From Limnoperna fortunei (lineage: Eukaryota; Mollusca; Bivalvia; Mytilida; Modiolidae): a DNA stretch of 64,000 nucleotides. Under the pieces are notes generated by a model. It was not told the origin of the DNA. It saw nothing but the letters and a program-made list of their open reading frames with translations, and did not search any database. The stretch lies in assembly GCA_944474755.1 (NCBI GenBank), contig OX104117.1:76360926-76424925 (forward strand), written 5' to 3'. A program made the position numbers and the translations under genes. Positions 25,017 through 37,283 of this stretch are shown piece after piece (position 1 is the first letter of the stretch; each line of letters starts with the position of its first letter).

Positions 25017-26008
25017 ATTTAAAATTTACGTTTCGCGAAACGTGAAGTCTCCCAAACGAAGTTACTGATAGTCCTGTGCAGCCTGTGAATCACCTTATAT
25101 TTGACTTTACCTTTTTCAAGTTATAATTAAGTTTATAACATTCAGAGGGCTTAATAATAATAAGAAGGGGAAAACGAAGAAATAGTGTAAGAAAATTCTG
25201 ATTGCACCATTCAACTCGCCATAACAAATTTACTTTAAGAACCCAATTTCATTGAATTCCAACGTTGTTGATTTTTTGCCGATTTGGCAACTTCGGCGGC
25301 CATTTTACAAAAAATAGCGCGTCATATAAAAATTCTGAGTTGACCATTGAACTCGACATACTAAATTTACTTTAGGAACCAATTTTCATTGAGTTCCGAC
25401 AATGTTGAATTTTTGCCGATTTGGCGACTTTGGTGGCCATTTTTAAAAAAATGGCGGGTCGTATAAAAAATCTGAGTGTACCGTTGAACTCGGCATACCA
25501 AATTTACTTTTAGAACCTATTTTCGTTGAATTATGACAATGTTGAATTTTTGCCCATTTGGCAACTTTGGCGGCCATTTTACAAAAAATGGCGCGTCGTA
25601 TAAAAATTCTGAGTTGACCATTGGACTCGGCATACCAAATTTACTGTTAAAACCCATTTTCGTTGAAATCCGACAAACTTGAATTTTTGGCGATTCGGCG
25701 GCCATTTTGAAAATGGCGGCCGGTTCGCGCGCGATTTTTTGCCAAAAATAAATCAAGACCACTATGCTGAACCTACATACCAAGTTTCATCGAAATCCAT
25801 CTGGCGGTTCTCCGGGAACTGCATTTTGGCGGGAAAACTTAAATGGCGGCCATTTTGAAAGTGGCGGCCATCTTGGAAATTCCGAAAGATGATTGCACAT
25901 CTAGCCAATAGGGTCTAACATCCTACCAAGTTTCAAATTGATCCCATTTACGGTTTCTGAGAAAAGTGTCGGAAATCTCTACGGGGAAACCAGAAGAAGA
26001 ATAATAAT
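25017..26008 (+). mobile_element. Element C4 (no terminal hairpin)
   Basis: The head begins ATTTAAAATTTACG rather than AATTAAAATTTACG. It contains an extra block (TTCAGAGGGCTTAATAATAA and GAAGAAATAGTGTAAG) that looks like a relic of another inserted element's tail. Its core matches C6 at a constant offset of 1,828 bases. Confidence 0.65.
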
Positions 26009-26845
26009 AATTAAAATTTACGTTTCGCGAAACGTGAAGTCTCCCAAACGAAGTTACTGATAGTCCTGTGCAGCCTGTGAATCACCTTATATTTGACTTT
26101 ACAGATTTTTTGCCGATTTGGCAACTTCGGCGGCCATTTTACAAAAAATAGCGCGTCATATAAAAATTCTGAGTTGACCATTGAACTCGACATACTAAAT
26201 TTACTTTAGGAACCAATTTTCATTGAGTTCCGACAATGTTGAATTTTTGCCGATTTGGCGACTTTGGTGGCCATTTTTAAAAAAATGGCGGGTCGTATAA
26301 AAAATCTGAGTGTACCGTTGAACTCGGCATACCAAATTTACTTTTAGAACCTATTTTCGTTGAATTATGACAATGTTGAATTTTTGCCCATTTGGCAACT
26401 TTGGCGGCCATTTTACAAAAAATGGCGCGTCGTATAAAAATTCTGAGTTGACCATTGGACTCGGCATACCAAATTTACTGTTAAAACCCATTTTCGTTGA
26501 AATCCGACAAACTTGAATTTTGGCGATTCGGCGGCCATTTTGAAAATGGCGGCCGGTTCGCGCGCGATTTTTTGCCAAAAATAAATCAAGACCACTATGC
26601 TGAACCTACATACCAAGTTTCATCGAAATCCATCTGGCGGTTCTCCGGGAACTGCATTTTGGCGGGAAAACTTAAATGGCGGCCATTTTGAAAGTGGCGG
26701 CCATCTTGGAAATTCCGAAAGATGATTGCACATCTAGCCAATAGGGTCTAACATCCTACCAAGTTTCAAATTGATCCCATTTACGGTTTCTGAGAAAAGT
26801 GTCGGAAATCTCTACGGAAAAACCAGAAGAAGAATAATAATAATA
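26009..26845 (+). mobile_element. Element C5 (no terminal hairpin)
   Basis: A short form in which TTTGACTTTACAG joins ATTTTTTGCCG. The same deletion occurs in C8 (36343), so the two share ancestry. It ends in AATAATAATAT where C6 begins. Confidence 0.65.
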
Positions 26846-27839
26846 TTTAAAATTTACGTTTCGCGAAACGTGAAGTCTCCCAAACGAAGTTACTGATAGT
26901 CCTGTGCGGCCTGTGAATCACCTTATATTTGACTTTACCTTTTTCAATTTATAATTAAGTTTATAACATTCAGAGGGCTTAATAATAATAAGAAGGGGAA
27001 AACGAAGAAATAGTGTAAGAAAATTCTGATTGCACCATTCAACTCGCCATAACAAATTTACTTTAAGAACCCAATTTCATTGAATTCCAACGTTGTTGAT
27101 TTTTTGCCGATTTGGCAACTTCGGCGGCCATTTTACAAAAAATAGCGCGTCATATAAAAATTCTGAGTTGACCATTGAACTCGACATACTAAATTTACTT
27201 TAGGAACCAATTTTCATTGAGTTCCGACAATGTTGAATTTTTGCCGATTTGGCGACTTTGGTGGCCATTTTTAAAAAAATGGCGGGTCGTATAAAAAATC
27301 TGAGTGTACCGTTGAACTCGGCATACCAAATTTACTTTTAGAACCTATTTTCGTTGAATTATGACAATGTTGAATTTTTGCCCATTTGGCAACTTTGGCG
27401 GCCATTTTACAAAAAATGGCGCGTCGTATAAAAATTCTGAGTTGACCATTGGACTCGGCATACCAAATTTACTGTTAAAACCCATTTTCGTTGAAATCCG
27501 ACAAACTTGAATTTTTGGCGATTCGGCGGCCATTTTGAAAATGGCGGCCGGTTCGCGCGCGATTTTTTGCCAAAAATAAATCAAGACCACTATGCTGAAC
27601 CTACATACCAAGTTTCATCGAAATCCATCTGGCGGTTCTCCGGGAACTGCATTTTGGCGGGAAAACTTAAATGGCGGCCATTTTGAAAGTGGCGGCCATC
27701 TTGGAAATTCCGAAAGATGATTGCACATCTAGCCAATAGGGTCTAACATCCTACCAAGTTTCAAATTGATCCCATTTACGGTTTCTGAGAAAAGTGTCGG
27801 AAATCTCTACGGAAAAACCAGAAGAAGAATAATAATAAT
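26846..27839 (+). mobile_element. Element C6 (no terminal hairpin)
   Basis: A near-identical partner of C4, with the same ATTTAAAATTT start and the same relic block at about 26960-27020. Its AAT tract at about 27830 receives element F. Confidence 0.65.
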
Positions 27840-30078
27840 AACTAGAATTGCCATTGCGAGCAATAGCAGATGTCGCCCCGAAATTTTTTTTTTTCCGTCA
27901 TGTGAATTCCAAAATCGATGATTCCATGTTGTTCCCCACATCAAATTATCTCTAGAAGTTGATTTTCATTGAATTCCGACAATGTTGTATTTTTTTTAAC
28001 GTAACTCGGCAGCCATCTTAAAAATGGCCACCATTTTGAAATTTTTCGTAATATGAATTCCAAGATGTAATGGTGACGGTGCTTTGTGTAAAGTTTGATT
28101 GGAATCCATCAATGCATAGCAGAGAAATGGAGGCGACAAAAAACCTCCATTTCCCCATAGGTTTCTATGCATATGTAACGTGGCGGCCATCTTGGAAAAG
28201 GTGGCCATTTTGGAATTTTTTGATATGTGAATTCCAAGATGTAATGATGATGGTGCTTTGTGTAAAGTTTGATTGGAATCCATCAATGCATAGCAGAGAA
28301 ATGGAGGTGACAAAAAACCTCCATTTCCCCATAGGCTTCTATGCAAACGTAACGGTTGTGGCTGCGGCCACACGGTGTGAAATTTTTTTTTCAAACTTTC
28401 CTGTCTTCTTGAGGTTGATGAGGTCCAACTTCCTATAAAAAAACTTTGGAATATCTCAAACCATGGTGAAGCTATTGTAGAAAAATCATTTTCCCATAGG
28501 CCCCATGTTAAATCTATTTTTAGCCATGGCGGCCATCTTGTTTTTCCGTTCCGCCCCAAAATCATCTCAAACCTGTATCTCATTATGGTCTTCCATCATA
28601 CCAAGTTTGGTCCCTCTGTGCTTCTAGGTTTCCGAAAAATTAAGGAAAATGCCCAAAATCACTCATGCATAACTTTCTGGTTTCCATGGAGATGGTTCCA
28701 CATATCACCATTTTTAAAGTTGATTGCACAACTTCAGATAGTGGTTCTACTTTATGCCATGTGATGTTCTAATCCAATCAGCCATCTCTGAGTTATCAGC
28801 CGGACAAAAAGTGAGGAAGAATAATAATAATAATAATAATAATAACAAGTGCTGATTGTGATTGCAAGCAAGTCACAAAAAAATCCCCTCCCGTGCCCAC
28901 TTTTGTCACAATTCGGACAACTTTTCAATTTTCGCACTTTGGCGGCCATTTTGAATATGGCGGCCATCTTGGACTTTGGCAGCCATCTTGGATTTGTTCG
29001 ACATGTTGTTCGTAATATCAATATTGACCTAAATGCCAATTTTTGTTGAAATCAGACAACTTTTCAATATTCGCACTTTGGCAGCCATTTTGAATATGAC
29101 AGCCATCTTGGATTTGTTCGAAAGTGTCGCCATGTTGTTCGTAATATCAATATTGACCTAAATGCCAATTTTTGTTGAAATCAGACAACTTTTCAATATT
29201 CGCACTTTGGCAGCCATTTTGAATATGACAGCCATCTTGGATTTGTTCGAAAGTGTCGCCATGTTGTTCGTAATATCAATATTGACCTAAATGCCAATTT
29301 TCGTTGAAATCGGACAACTTTTCAATTTTCGCACTTTGGCGGCCATTTTGAATATGGCGGCCATCTTGGATTTGTTCAAACATGTCACCATGTTGTTCGT
29401 AATATCAATATTCACCTAAATGCCAATTTTCGTTGAAATCGGACAACTTTTCAATTTTCGCACTTTGGAGGCCATTTTGAATATGGCGGCCATCTTGGAC
29501 TTTGGCGGCCATCTTTGATTTGTTCGAACATGTCACCATGTTGTTCGTAATATCAATATTGACCTAAATGCCAATTTTCGTTGAAATCGGACAACTTTTC
29601 AATTTTCGCACTTTGGCGGCCATTTTGAATATGGTGGCCATCTTGGATTTTTCGGAAAATGGTCCCATATTGTCCGGGATCTTAATATTGACCTATAAAC
29701 CTATTTTGGTTCATATCCATATTGTTTGTGATTTTTTATGATTAATTTTGTATTTTTTTCAAATTCAAAATGGCCGCCAATCCAAGATGGCCGCCATTTT
29801 CAAAATTTCGAAATCGGAAAGACCATTTCCTAGTGGTGACCTATCTTTCTGGTAAGTTTCATTGACCTATGTCTTTTCGTCTTCGAGAAATCCTACGGAC
29901 AAAGTTAGGTCCAGAAGAAGAAGAAGAAGAAGAAGAAGAAGAAGAATAATAATAATAATAAGAAACGGTGCAAAAACAATAAATCCCCGACACTTCGTGG
30001 TCGGGGATTTAATAATAATAGTGAAAAAGAAACTGTAGAATAACAATATGTCGCCCCGACAAAGTCTGGGGCGACATA
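27840..30078 (+). mobile_element. Element F, interrupted by D4
   Basis: The only copy of family F. The head contains ATTGC, GA, GCAAT and the box ATGTCGCCCCGA. The core differs from the others, with two copies of a roughly 180-bp tile (near 28060 and 28240) containing TGCTTTGTGTAAAGTTTGAT and AACCTCCATTTCCCCATAGG. The AAT tract at 28820-28843 is interrupted by D4. F resumes as AATAATAGTGAAAAAGAAAC and ends in its own hairpin 30047-30078, whose left arm repeats the 12-base head box. A 195-codon minus-strand ORF (27996-28583) spans the tiles; it is repeat-derived and not supported as a gene. Confidence 0.8.
28844..30011 (+). mobile_element. Element D4: family-D element with an extra core tile
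   Basis: Inserted in the AAT tract of F. At 1,168 bp it is about 125 bp longer than the other D copies because the tile with GACAGCCATCTTGGATTTG is present twice (near 29095 and 29218). It has a long (GAA)n tract before (AAT)n and hairpin 29981-30010. Confidence 0.8.
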
Positions 30079-30858
30079 ATTAAAATTTACGTTTCCCGAA
30101 ACGTTGAAGTCGCCTCCCGTTCCGCACTTTTGACCGAGTAGAGGGAACTAAAAGTCAAGAGCACAACTTCATAACATGAGCTTTCAGTTGGCCAAGTTTC
30201 ATTTCGATCGGTTAAAAGATGAGCGAGAAAACGAGCAAACTTTAAAACGGCCGCCATTTTGAAACCGGAAGTCGGACAAAAAATTTTTTTTGCAAAAATG
30301 CTCAGGATAGTTAGCTGTATCAGTATACCAATTTTCATTGAAATTGCTCTGGCCATAACTGAGATCTGACAACGGCCGCCATTTTGTAAAACTTTAAAAC
30401 GGCCGCCATTTTGAAACCGGAAGTCGGACAAAACATTTTTAAATAGTGGCACACTTAGGGTATCATAAGCTACCTGTATACCAAATTTCGTCTAAATCGG
30501 ATGACGTTTAAATTTTTACATTTTTAGGGGGGTGGTGTTCGGATGGCGTCCATTTTGAAATGTCGGCCGCGTCAAATTTTTTTTTGCAAAAATGCTCGGG
30601 ATAGTTAGCTGTACCAGTATACCAATTTTCATTGAAATTGCTTTGGCAATTACTGAGATCTGACAACGGCCGTCATTTTTTTCAACGGCGGCCATTTTGA
30701 AAATGGCGGCCATTTTGAAAATTTCAAAAGTGGATTGCACAACTTCAGGTCACCCTTAACATGTTCCCAAAGTTTCATTTCGATCGGTTAAAAGATGAGC
30801 GAGAAAACGAGCGGACAACATTGCGAGGGGAAAACATAAGAAATATGAAAATAATAAT

Positions 30859-31631
30859 AATTAAAATTTACGTTTCCCGAAACGTTGAAGTCGCCTCCCG
30901 TTCCGCACTTTTGACCGAGTAGAGGGAACTAAAAGTCAAGAGCACAACTTCATAACATGAGCTTTCAGTTGGCCAAGTTTCATTTCGATCGGTTAAAAGA
31001 TGAGCGAGAAAACGAGCAAACTTTAAAACGGCCGCCATTTTGAAACCGGAAGTCGGACAAAAAATTTTTTTTGCAAAAATGCTCAGGATAGTTAGCTGTA
31101 TCAGTATACCAATTTTCATTGAAATTGCTCTGGCCATAACTGAGATCTGACAACGGCCGCCATTTTGTAAAACTTTAAAACGGCCGCCATTTTGAAACCG
31201 GAAGTCGGACAAAACATTTTTAAATAGTGGCACACTTAGGGTATCATAAGCTACCTGTATACCAAATTTCGTTTAAATCGGATGACGTTTAAATTTTTAC
31301 ATTTTTAGGGGGGGTGGTGTGCGGATGGCGGCCATTTTGAAATGTCGGCCGCGTCAAATTTTTTTTTGCAAAAATGCTCGGGATAGTTAGCTGTACCAGT
31401 GTACCAATTTTTATTGAAATTGCTTTGGCAATTACTGAGATCTGACAACGGCCGTCATTTTTTTCAACGGCGGCCATTTTAAAAATGGCGGCCATTTTGA
31501 AAATTTCAAAAGTGGATTGCACAACTTCAGGTCACCCTTAACATGTTCCCAAAGTTTCATTTCGATCGGTTAAAAGATGAGCGAGAAAACGAGCGGACAA
31601 CATTGCGAGGGGAAAACATAAGAAATATGAA

Positions 31632-31663
<32 letters not shown>

Positions 31664-31713
31664 GAAACGGAGTAAAAACAATAAGTCGCCCGACACTTCG
31701 TGGTCGGCGACTT
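30859..31713 (+). mobile_element. Element B15: complete family-B element
   Basis: An uninterrupted 855-bp copy with a long (AAT)n tract at about 31630-31662 and hairpin 31683-31713. A few private changes, for example GTGTGCGGATGG. Confidence 0.8.
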
Positions 31714-31716
31714 AAT

Positions 31717-32770
31717 AACAAGTGCTGATTGTGATTGCAAGCAAGTCACAAAAAAATCCCCTCCCGTGCCCACTTTTGTCACAATTCGGACAACTTTTCA
31801 ATTTTCGCACTTTGGCGGCCATTTTGAATATGGCGGCCATCTTGGACTTTGGCAGCCATCTTGGATTTGTTCGACATGTTGTTCGTAATATCAATATTGA
31901 CCTAAATGCCAATTTTTGTTGAAATCAGACAACTTTTCAATATTCGCACTTTGGCAGCCATTTTGAATATGACAGCCATCTTGGATTTGTTCGAAAGTGT
32001 CGCCATGTTGTTCGTAATATCAATATTGACCTAAATGCCAATTTTCGTTGAAATCGGACAACTTTTCAATTTTCGCACTTTGGCGGTCATTTTGAATATG
32101 GCGGCCATCTTGGACTTTGGCGGCCATCTTGGATTTGTTCAAACATGTCACCATGTTGTTCGTAATATCAATATTCACCTAAATGCCAATTTTCGTTGAA
32201 ATCGGACAACTTTTCAATTTTCGCACTTTGGAGGCCATTTTGAATATGGCGGCCATCTTGGACTTTGGCGGCCATCTTTGATTTGTTCGAACATGTCACC
32301 ATGTTGTTCGTAATATCAATATTGACCTAAATGCCAATTTTCGTTGAAATCGGACAACTTTTCAATTTTCACACTTTGGCGGCCATTTTGAATATGGTGG
32401 CCATCTTGGATTTTTCGGAAAATGGTCCCATATTGTCCGGGACCTTAATATTGACCTATAAACCTATTTTGGTTCATATCCATATTGTTTGTGATTTTTT
32501 ATGATTAATTTTGTATTTTTTTCAAATTCAAAATGGCCGCCAATCCAAGATGGCCGCCATTTTCAAAATTTCGAAATCGGAAACAACATTTCCTAGTGGT
32601 GACCTATCTTTCTGGTAAGTTTCATTGACCTATGTCTTTTCGTCTTCGAGAAATCCTACGGACAAAGTTAGGTCCAGAAGAAGAAGAAGAAGAAGAAGAA
32701 GAAGAATAATAATAATAATAAGAAACGGTGCAAAAACAATAAATCCCCGACACTTCGTGGTCGGGGATTT
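31717..32770 (+). mobile_element. Element D5: complete family-D element
   Basis: Head at 31717, four core tiles, an expanded (GAA)n tract before (AAT)n, and hairpin 32741-32770. It sits immediately after B15's hairpin. Confidence 0.8.
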
Positions 32771-33566
32771 AATTAAAATTTACGTTTCCCGAAACGTTGA
32801 AGTCGCCTCCCGTTCCGCACTTTTGACCGAGTAGAGGGAACTAAAAGTCAAGAGCACAACTTCATAACATGAGCTTTCAGTTGGCCAAGTTTCATTTCGA
32901 TCGGTTAAAAGATGAGCGAGAAAACGAGCAAACTTTAAAACGGCCGCCATTTTGAAACCGGAAGTCGGACAAAAAATTTTTTTTGCACAAATGCTCAGGA
33001 TAGTTAGCTGTATCAGTATACCAATTTTCATTGAAATTGCTCTGGCCATAACTGAGATCTGACAACGGCCGCCATTTTGTAAAACTTTAAAACGGCCGCC
33101 ATTTTGAAACCGGAAGTCGGACAAAAATTTTGAAAATAGTGGCACACTCAGGGTATCATAAGCTACCTGTATACCAAATTTCGTTTAAATCGGATGACGT
33201 TTAAATTTTTACAATTTTAGGGGGGTGGTGTTCGGAAGGCGGCCATTTTGAAATGTCGGCCGCGTCAAATTTTTTTTTTGCAAAAATGCTCGGGATAGCT
33301 AGTTGTACCAGTATACCAATTTTCATTGAAATTGCTTTGGCAATTACTGAGATCTGACAACGGCCGTCATTTTTTTTCAACGGCGGCCATTTTAAAAATG
33401 GCGGCCATTTTGAAAATTTCAAAAGTGGATTGCACAACTTCAGGTCACCCTTAACATGTTCCCAAAGTTTCATTTCGATCGGTTAAAAGACGAGCGAGAA
33501 AACGAGCGGACAACATTGCGAGGGGAAAAAGGAAAACATAAGAAATATGAAAATAATAATAATAAT

Positions 33567-35262
33567 AATTAAAATTTACGTTTCCCGAAACGTTGAAGTC
33601 GCCTCCCGTTCCGCACTTTTGACCGAGTAGAGGGAACTAAAAGTCAAGAGCACAACTTCATAACATGAGCTTTCAGTTGGCCAAGTTTCATTTCGATCGG
33701 TTAAAAGATGAGCGAGAAAACGAGCAAACTTTAAAACGGCCGCCATTTTGAAACCGGAAGTCGGACAAAAAATTTTTTTTGCAAAAATGCTCAGGATAGT
33801 TAGCTGTATCAGTATACCAATTTTCATTGAAATTGCTCTGGCCATAACTGAGATCTGACAACGGCCGCCATTTTGTAAAACTTTAAAACGGCCGCCATTT
33901 TGAAACCGGAAGTCGGACAAAACATTTTTAAATAGTGGCACACTTAGGGTATCATAAGCTACCTGTATACCAAATTTCGTCTAAATCGGATGACGTTTAA
34001 ATTTTTACATTTTTAGGGGGGTGGTGTTCGGATGGCGGCCATTTTGAAATGTCGGCCGCGTCAAATTTTTTTTTGCAAAAATGCTCGGGATAGTTAGCTG
34101 TACCAGTATACCAATTTTCATTGAAATTGCTTTGGCAATTACTGAGATCTGACAACGGCCGTCATTTTTTTCAACGGCGGCCATTTTAAAAATGGCGGCC
34201 ATTTTGAAAATTTCAAAAGTGGATTGCACAACTTCAGGTCACCCTTAACATGTTCCCAAAGTTTCATTTCGATCGGTTAAAAGATGAGCGAGAAAACGAG
34301 CGGACAACATTGCGAGGGGAAAACATAAGAAATATGAAAATAATAATAATAATTAAAATTTACGTTTCCCGAAACGTTGAAGTCGCCTCCCGTTCCGCAC
34401 TTTTGACCGAGTAGAGGGAACTAAAAGTCAAGAGCACAACTTCATAACATGAGCTTTCAGTTGGCCAAGTTTCATTTCGATCGGTTAAAAGATGAGCGAG
34501 AAAACGAGCAAACTTTAAAACGGCCGCCATTTTGGAACCGGAAGTCGGACAAAAATTTTTTTTTGCAAAAATGCTCAGGATAGTTAGCTGTATCAGTATA
34601 CCAATTTTCATTGAAATTGCTCTGGCCATAACTGAGATCTGACAACGGCCGCCATTTTGTTAAACTTTAAAACGGCCGCCATTTTGAAACCGGAAGTCGG
34701 ACAAAACATTTTTAAATAGTGGCACACTTAGGGTATCATAAGCTACCTGTATACCAAATTTCGTCTAAATCGGATGACGTTTAAATTTTTACATTTTTAG
34801 GGGGGGTGGTGTTCGGATGGCGGCCATTTTGAAATGTCGGCCGCGTCAAATTTTTTTTTGCAAAAATGCTCGGGATAGTTAGCTGTACCAGTATACCAAT
34901 TTTCATTGAAATTGCTTTGGCAATTACTGAGATCTGACAACGGCCATAATTTTTTTTCAACGGCGGCCATTTTGAAAATGGCGGCCATTTTGAAAATTTC
35001 AAAAGTGGATTGCACAACTTCAGGTCACCCTTAACATGTTCCCAAAGTTTCATTTCGATCGGTTAAAAGATGAGCGAGAAAACGAGCGGACAACATTGCG
35101 AGGGGAAAAAGGAAAACATAAGAAATATGAAAATAATAATAATAATAATAATAAGAAACGGAGTAAAAACAATAAGTCGCCCGACACTTCGTGGTCGGCG
35201 ACTTAATAATAAGAAACGGAGTAAAAACAATAAGTCGCCCGACACTTCGTGGTCGGCGACTT
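33567..35262 (+). mobile_element. Element B17
   Basis: Head at 33567, standard core, and AAT tract at about 34340 receiving B18. Expected end: hairpin 35232-35262. Confidence 0.6.
34351..35204 (+). mobile_element. Element B18: complete, innermost family-B element
   Basis: An uninterrupted 854-bp copy. Core, AAT tract at about 35130-35150, and first hairpin of the following run (35174-35204). It is the deepest element in this arm of the nest. Confidence 0.75.
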
Positions 35263-35494
35263 AATAATAATAAGAAACGGAGTAAAAACAATAAGTCGCC
35301 CGACACTTCGTGGTCGGCGACTTAATAATAAGAAACGGAGTAAAAACAATAAGTCGCCCGACACTTCGTGGTCGGCGACTTAATAATAATAAGAAACGGA
35401 GTAAAAACAATAAGTCGCCCGACACTTCGTGGTCGGCGACTTAATAAGAAACAGAGTAAAAACAATAAGTCTCCAAACTTCGTTTGGGAGACTT
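35174..35494 (+). repeat. Run of six terminal hairpins (five B, then one C)
   Basis: B hairpins at 35174-35204, 35232-35262, 35293-35323, 35351-35381 and 35412-35442, then a C hairpin at 35467-35494. Five B elements (B18, B17, B16, B14, B13) are open here with C1 outside them, so type and order fit sequential closing. Confidence 0.8.
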
Positions 35495-37283
35495 AATTAA
35501 AATTTACGTTTCGCGAAACGTGAAGTCTCCCAAACGAAGTTACTGATAGTCCTGTGCAGCCTGTGAATCACCTTATATTTGACTTTACAGGTTGCTATTC
35601 ACCTAGATTTCTAATTCTAATAAACTTCGGCGGCCATTTTACAAAAAATAGCGCGTCATATAAAAATTCTGAGTTGACCATTGAACTCGACATACTAAAT
35701 TTACTTTAGGAACCAATTTTCATTGAGTTCCGACAATGTTGAATTTTTGCCGATTTGGCGACTTTGGTGGCCATTTTTAAAAAAATGGCGGGTCGTATAA
35801 AAAATCTGAGTGTACCGTTGAACTCGGCATACCAAATTTACTTTTAGAACCTATTTTCGTTGAATTATGACAATGTTGAATTTTTGCCCATTTGGCAACT
35901 TTGGCGGCCATTTTACAAAAAATGGCGCGTCGTATAAAAATTCTGAGTTGACCATTGGACTCGGCATACCAAATTTACTGTTAAAACCCATTTTCGTTGA
36001 AATCCGACAAACTTGAATTTTTGGCGATTCGGCGGCCATTTTGAAAATGGCGGCCGGTTCGCGCGCGATTTTTTGCCAAAAATAAATCAAGACCACTATG
36101 CTGAACCTACATACCAAGTTTCATCGAAATCCATCTGGCGGTTCTCCGGGAACTGCATTTTGGCGGGAAAACTTAAATGGCGGCCATTTTGAAAGTGGCG
36201 GCCATCTTGGAAATTCCGAAAGATGATTGCACATCTAGCCAATAGGGTCTAACATCCTACCAAGTTTCAAATTGATCCCATTTACGGTTTCTGAGAAAAG
36301 TGTCGGAAATCTCTACGGGGAAACCAGAAGAAGAATAATAATAATTAAAATTTACGTTTCGCGAAACGTGAAGTCTCCCAAACGAAGTTACTGATAGTCC
36401 TGTGCAGCCTGTGAATCACCTTATATTTGACTTTACAGATTTTTTGCCGATTTGGCAACTTCGGCGGCCATTTTACAAAAAATAGCGCGTCATATAAAAA
36501 TTCTGAGTTGACCATTGAACTCGACATACTAAATTTACTTTAGGAACCAATTTTCATTGAGTTCCGACAATGTTGAATTTTTGCCGATTTGGCGACTTTG
36601 GTGGCCATTTTTAAAAAAATGGCGGGTCGTATAAAAAATCTGAGTGTACCGTTGAACTCGGCATACCAAATTTACTTTTAGAACCTATTTTCGTTGAATT
36701 ATGACAATGTTGAATTTTTGCCCATTTGGCAACTTTGGCGGACATTTTACAAAAAATGGCGCGTCGTATAAAAATTCTGAGTTGACCATTGGACTCGGCA
36801 TACCAAATTTACTGTTAAAACCCATTTTCGTTGAAATCCGACAAACTTGAATTTTTGGCGATTCGGCGGCCATTTTGAAAATGGCGGCCGGTTCGCGCGC
36901 GATTTTTTGCCAAAAATAAATCAAGACCACTATGCTGAACCTACATACCAAGTTTCATCGAAATCCATCTGGCGGTTCTCCGGGAACTGCATTTTGGCGG
37001 GAAAACTTAAATGGCGGCCATTTTGAAAGTGGCGGCCATCTTGGAAATTCCGAAAGATGATTGCACATCTAGCCAATAGGGTCTAACATCCTACCAAGTT
37101 TCAAATTGATCCCATTTACGGTTTCTGAGAAAAGTGTCGGAAATCTCTACGGGGAAACCAGAAGAAGAATAATAATAATAAGAAACAGAGTAAAAACAAT
37201 AAGTCTCCAAACTTCGTTTGGGAGACTTAATAATAAGAAACAGAGTAAAAACAATAAGTCTCCAAACTTCGTTTGGGAGACTT
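35495..37283 (+). mobile_element. Element C7, interrupted by C8
   Basis: C head at 35495. The core shares with C1 the deletion that joins TTCTAATTCTAATAAAC to TTCGGCGG. The AAT tract at about 36335 is interrupted by C8. Terminal hairpin 37256-37283. Confidence 0.75.
36343..37228 (+). mobile_element. Element C8: complete family-C element
   Basis: An uninterrupted 886-bp copy: head, three core tiles, AATAATAATAAGAAACAGAG, and hairpin 37201-37228. It gives the clearest match between the 18-base head box and the right arm of the hairpin. Confidence 0.85.

Larger units (their letters stand above)
32771..35323 (+). mobile_element. Element B16
   Basis: Head at 32771, core with private changes (TTTGCACAAATG; TTCGGAAGGCGG), and AAT tract at about 33560 receiving B17. 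Expected end: hairpin 35293-35323. Confidence 0.6.
30078..35381 (+). mobile_element. Element B14
   Basis: The head directly follows F's hairpin. Standard core to about 30850, then B15, D5 and B16 occupy its AAT tract in series. Expected end: hairpin 35351-35381. Confidence 0.55.
23062..35442 (+). mobile_element. Element B13: short B form enclosing the C cluster and F
   Basis: The head is the ACGTTTCACGAAACGT variant followed directly by the end of the core, the same internal deletion as B3. The AAT tract at about 23250 is interrupted by C2. The fifth hairpin of the 35.2-35.4 kb run (35412-35442) is its expected end. Confidence 0.5.
12112..35494 (+). mobile_element. Element C1: family-C element enclosing most of the nest
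   Basis: The head has the perfect palindrome ACGTTTCGCGAAACGT and the box AGTCTCCCAAACGAAGTT. The core has about 135-bp tiles (starts near 12318, 12456, 12590) up to GAAGAAGAATAATAATAAT at about 12960. B5 begins in that tract. The hairpin at 35467-35494, whose right arm is the exact reverse complement of the 18-base head box, is the first family-C end downstream and closes C1 if nesting is strict. C2-C6 also lack ends, so the pairing is likely rather than proven. Confidence 0.6.

Noticed and set aside
27996..28583. 195-codon minus-strand ORF in element F
   Set aside because: It spans two copies of the F core tile and repeats the same peptide twice. No domain, and no homologue among the other elements.
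35174..35494. CRISPR-like array of palindromic repeats with regular spacing
   Set aside because: The sequences between the hairpins are the same conserved linker each time, not different spacers, the repeats are terminal hairpins of mobile elements, and the genome is animal.
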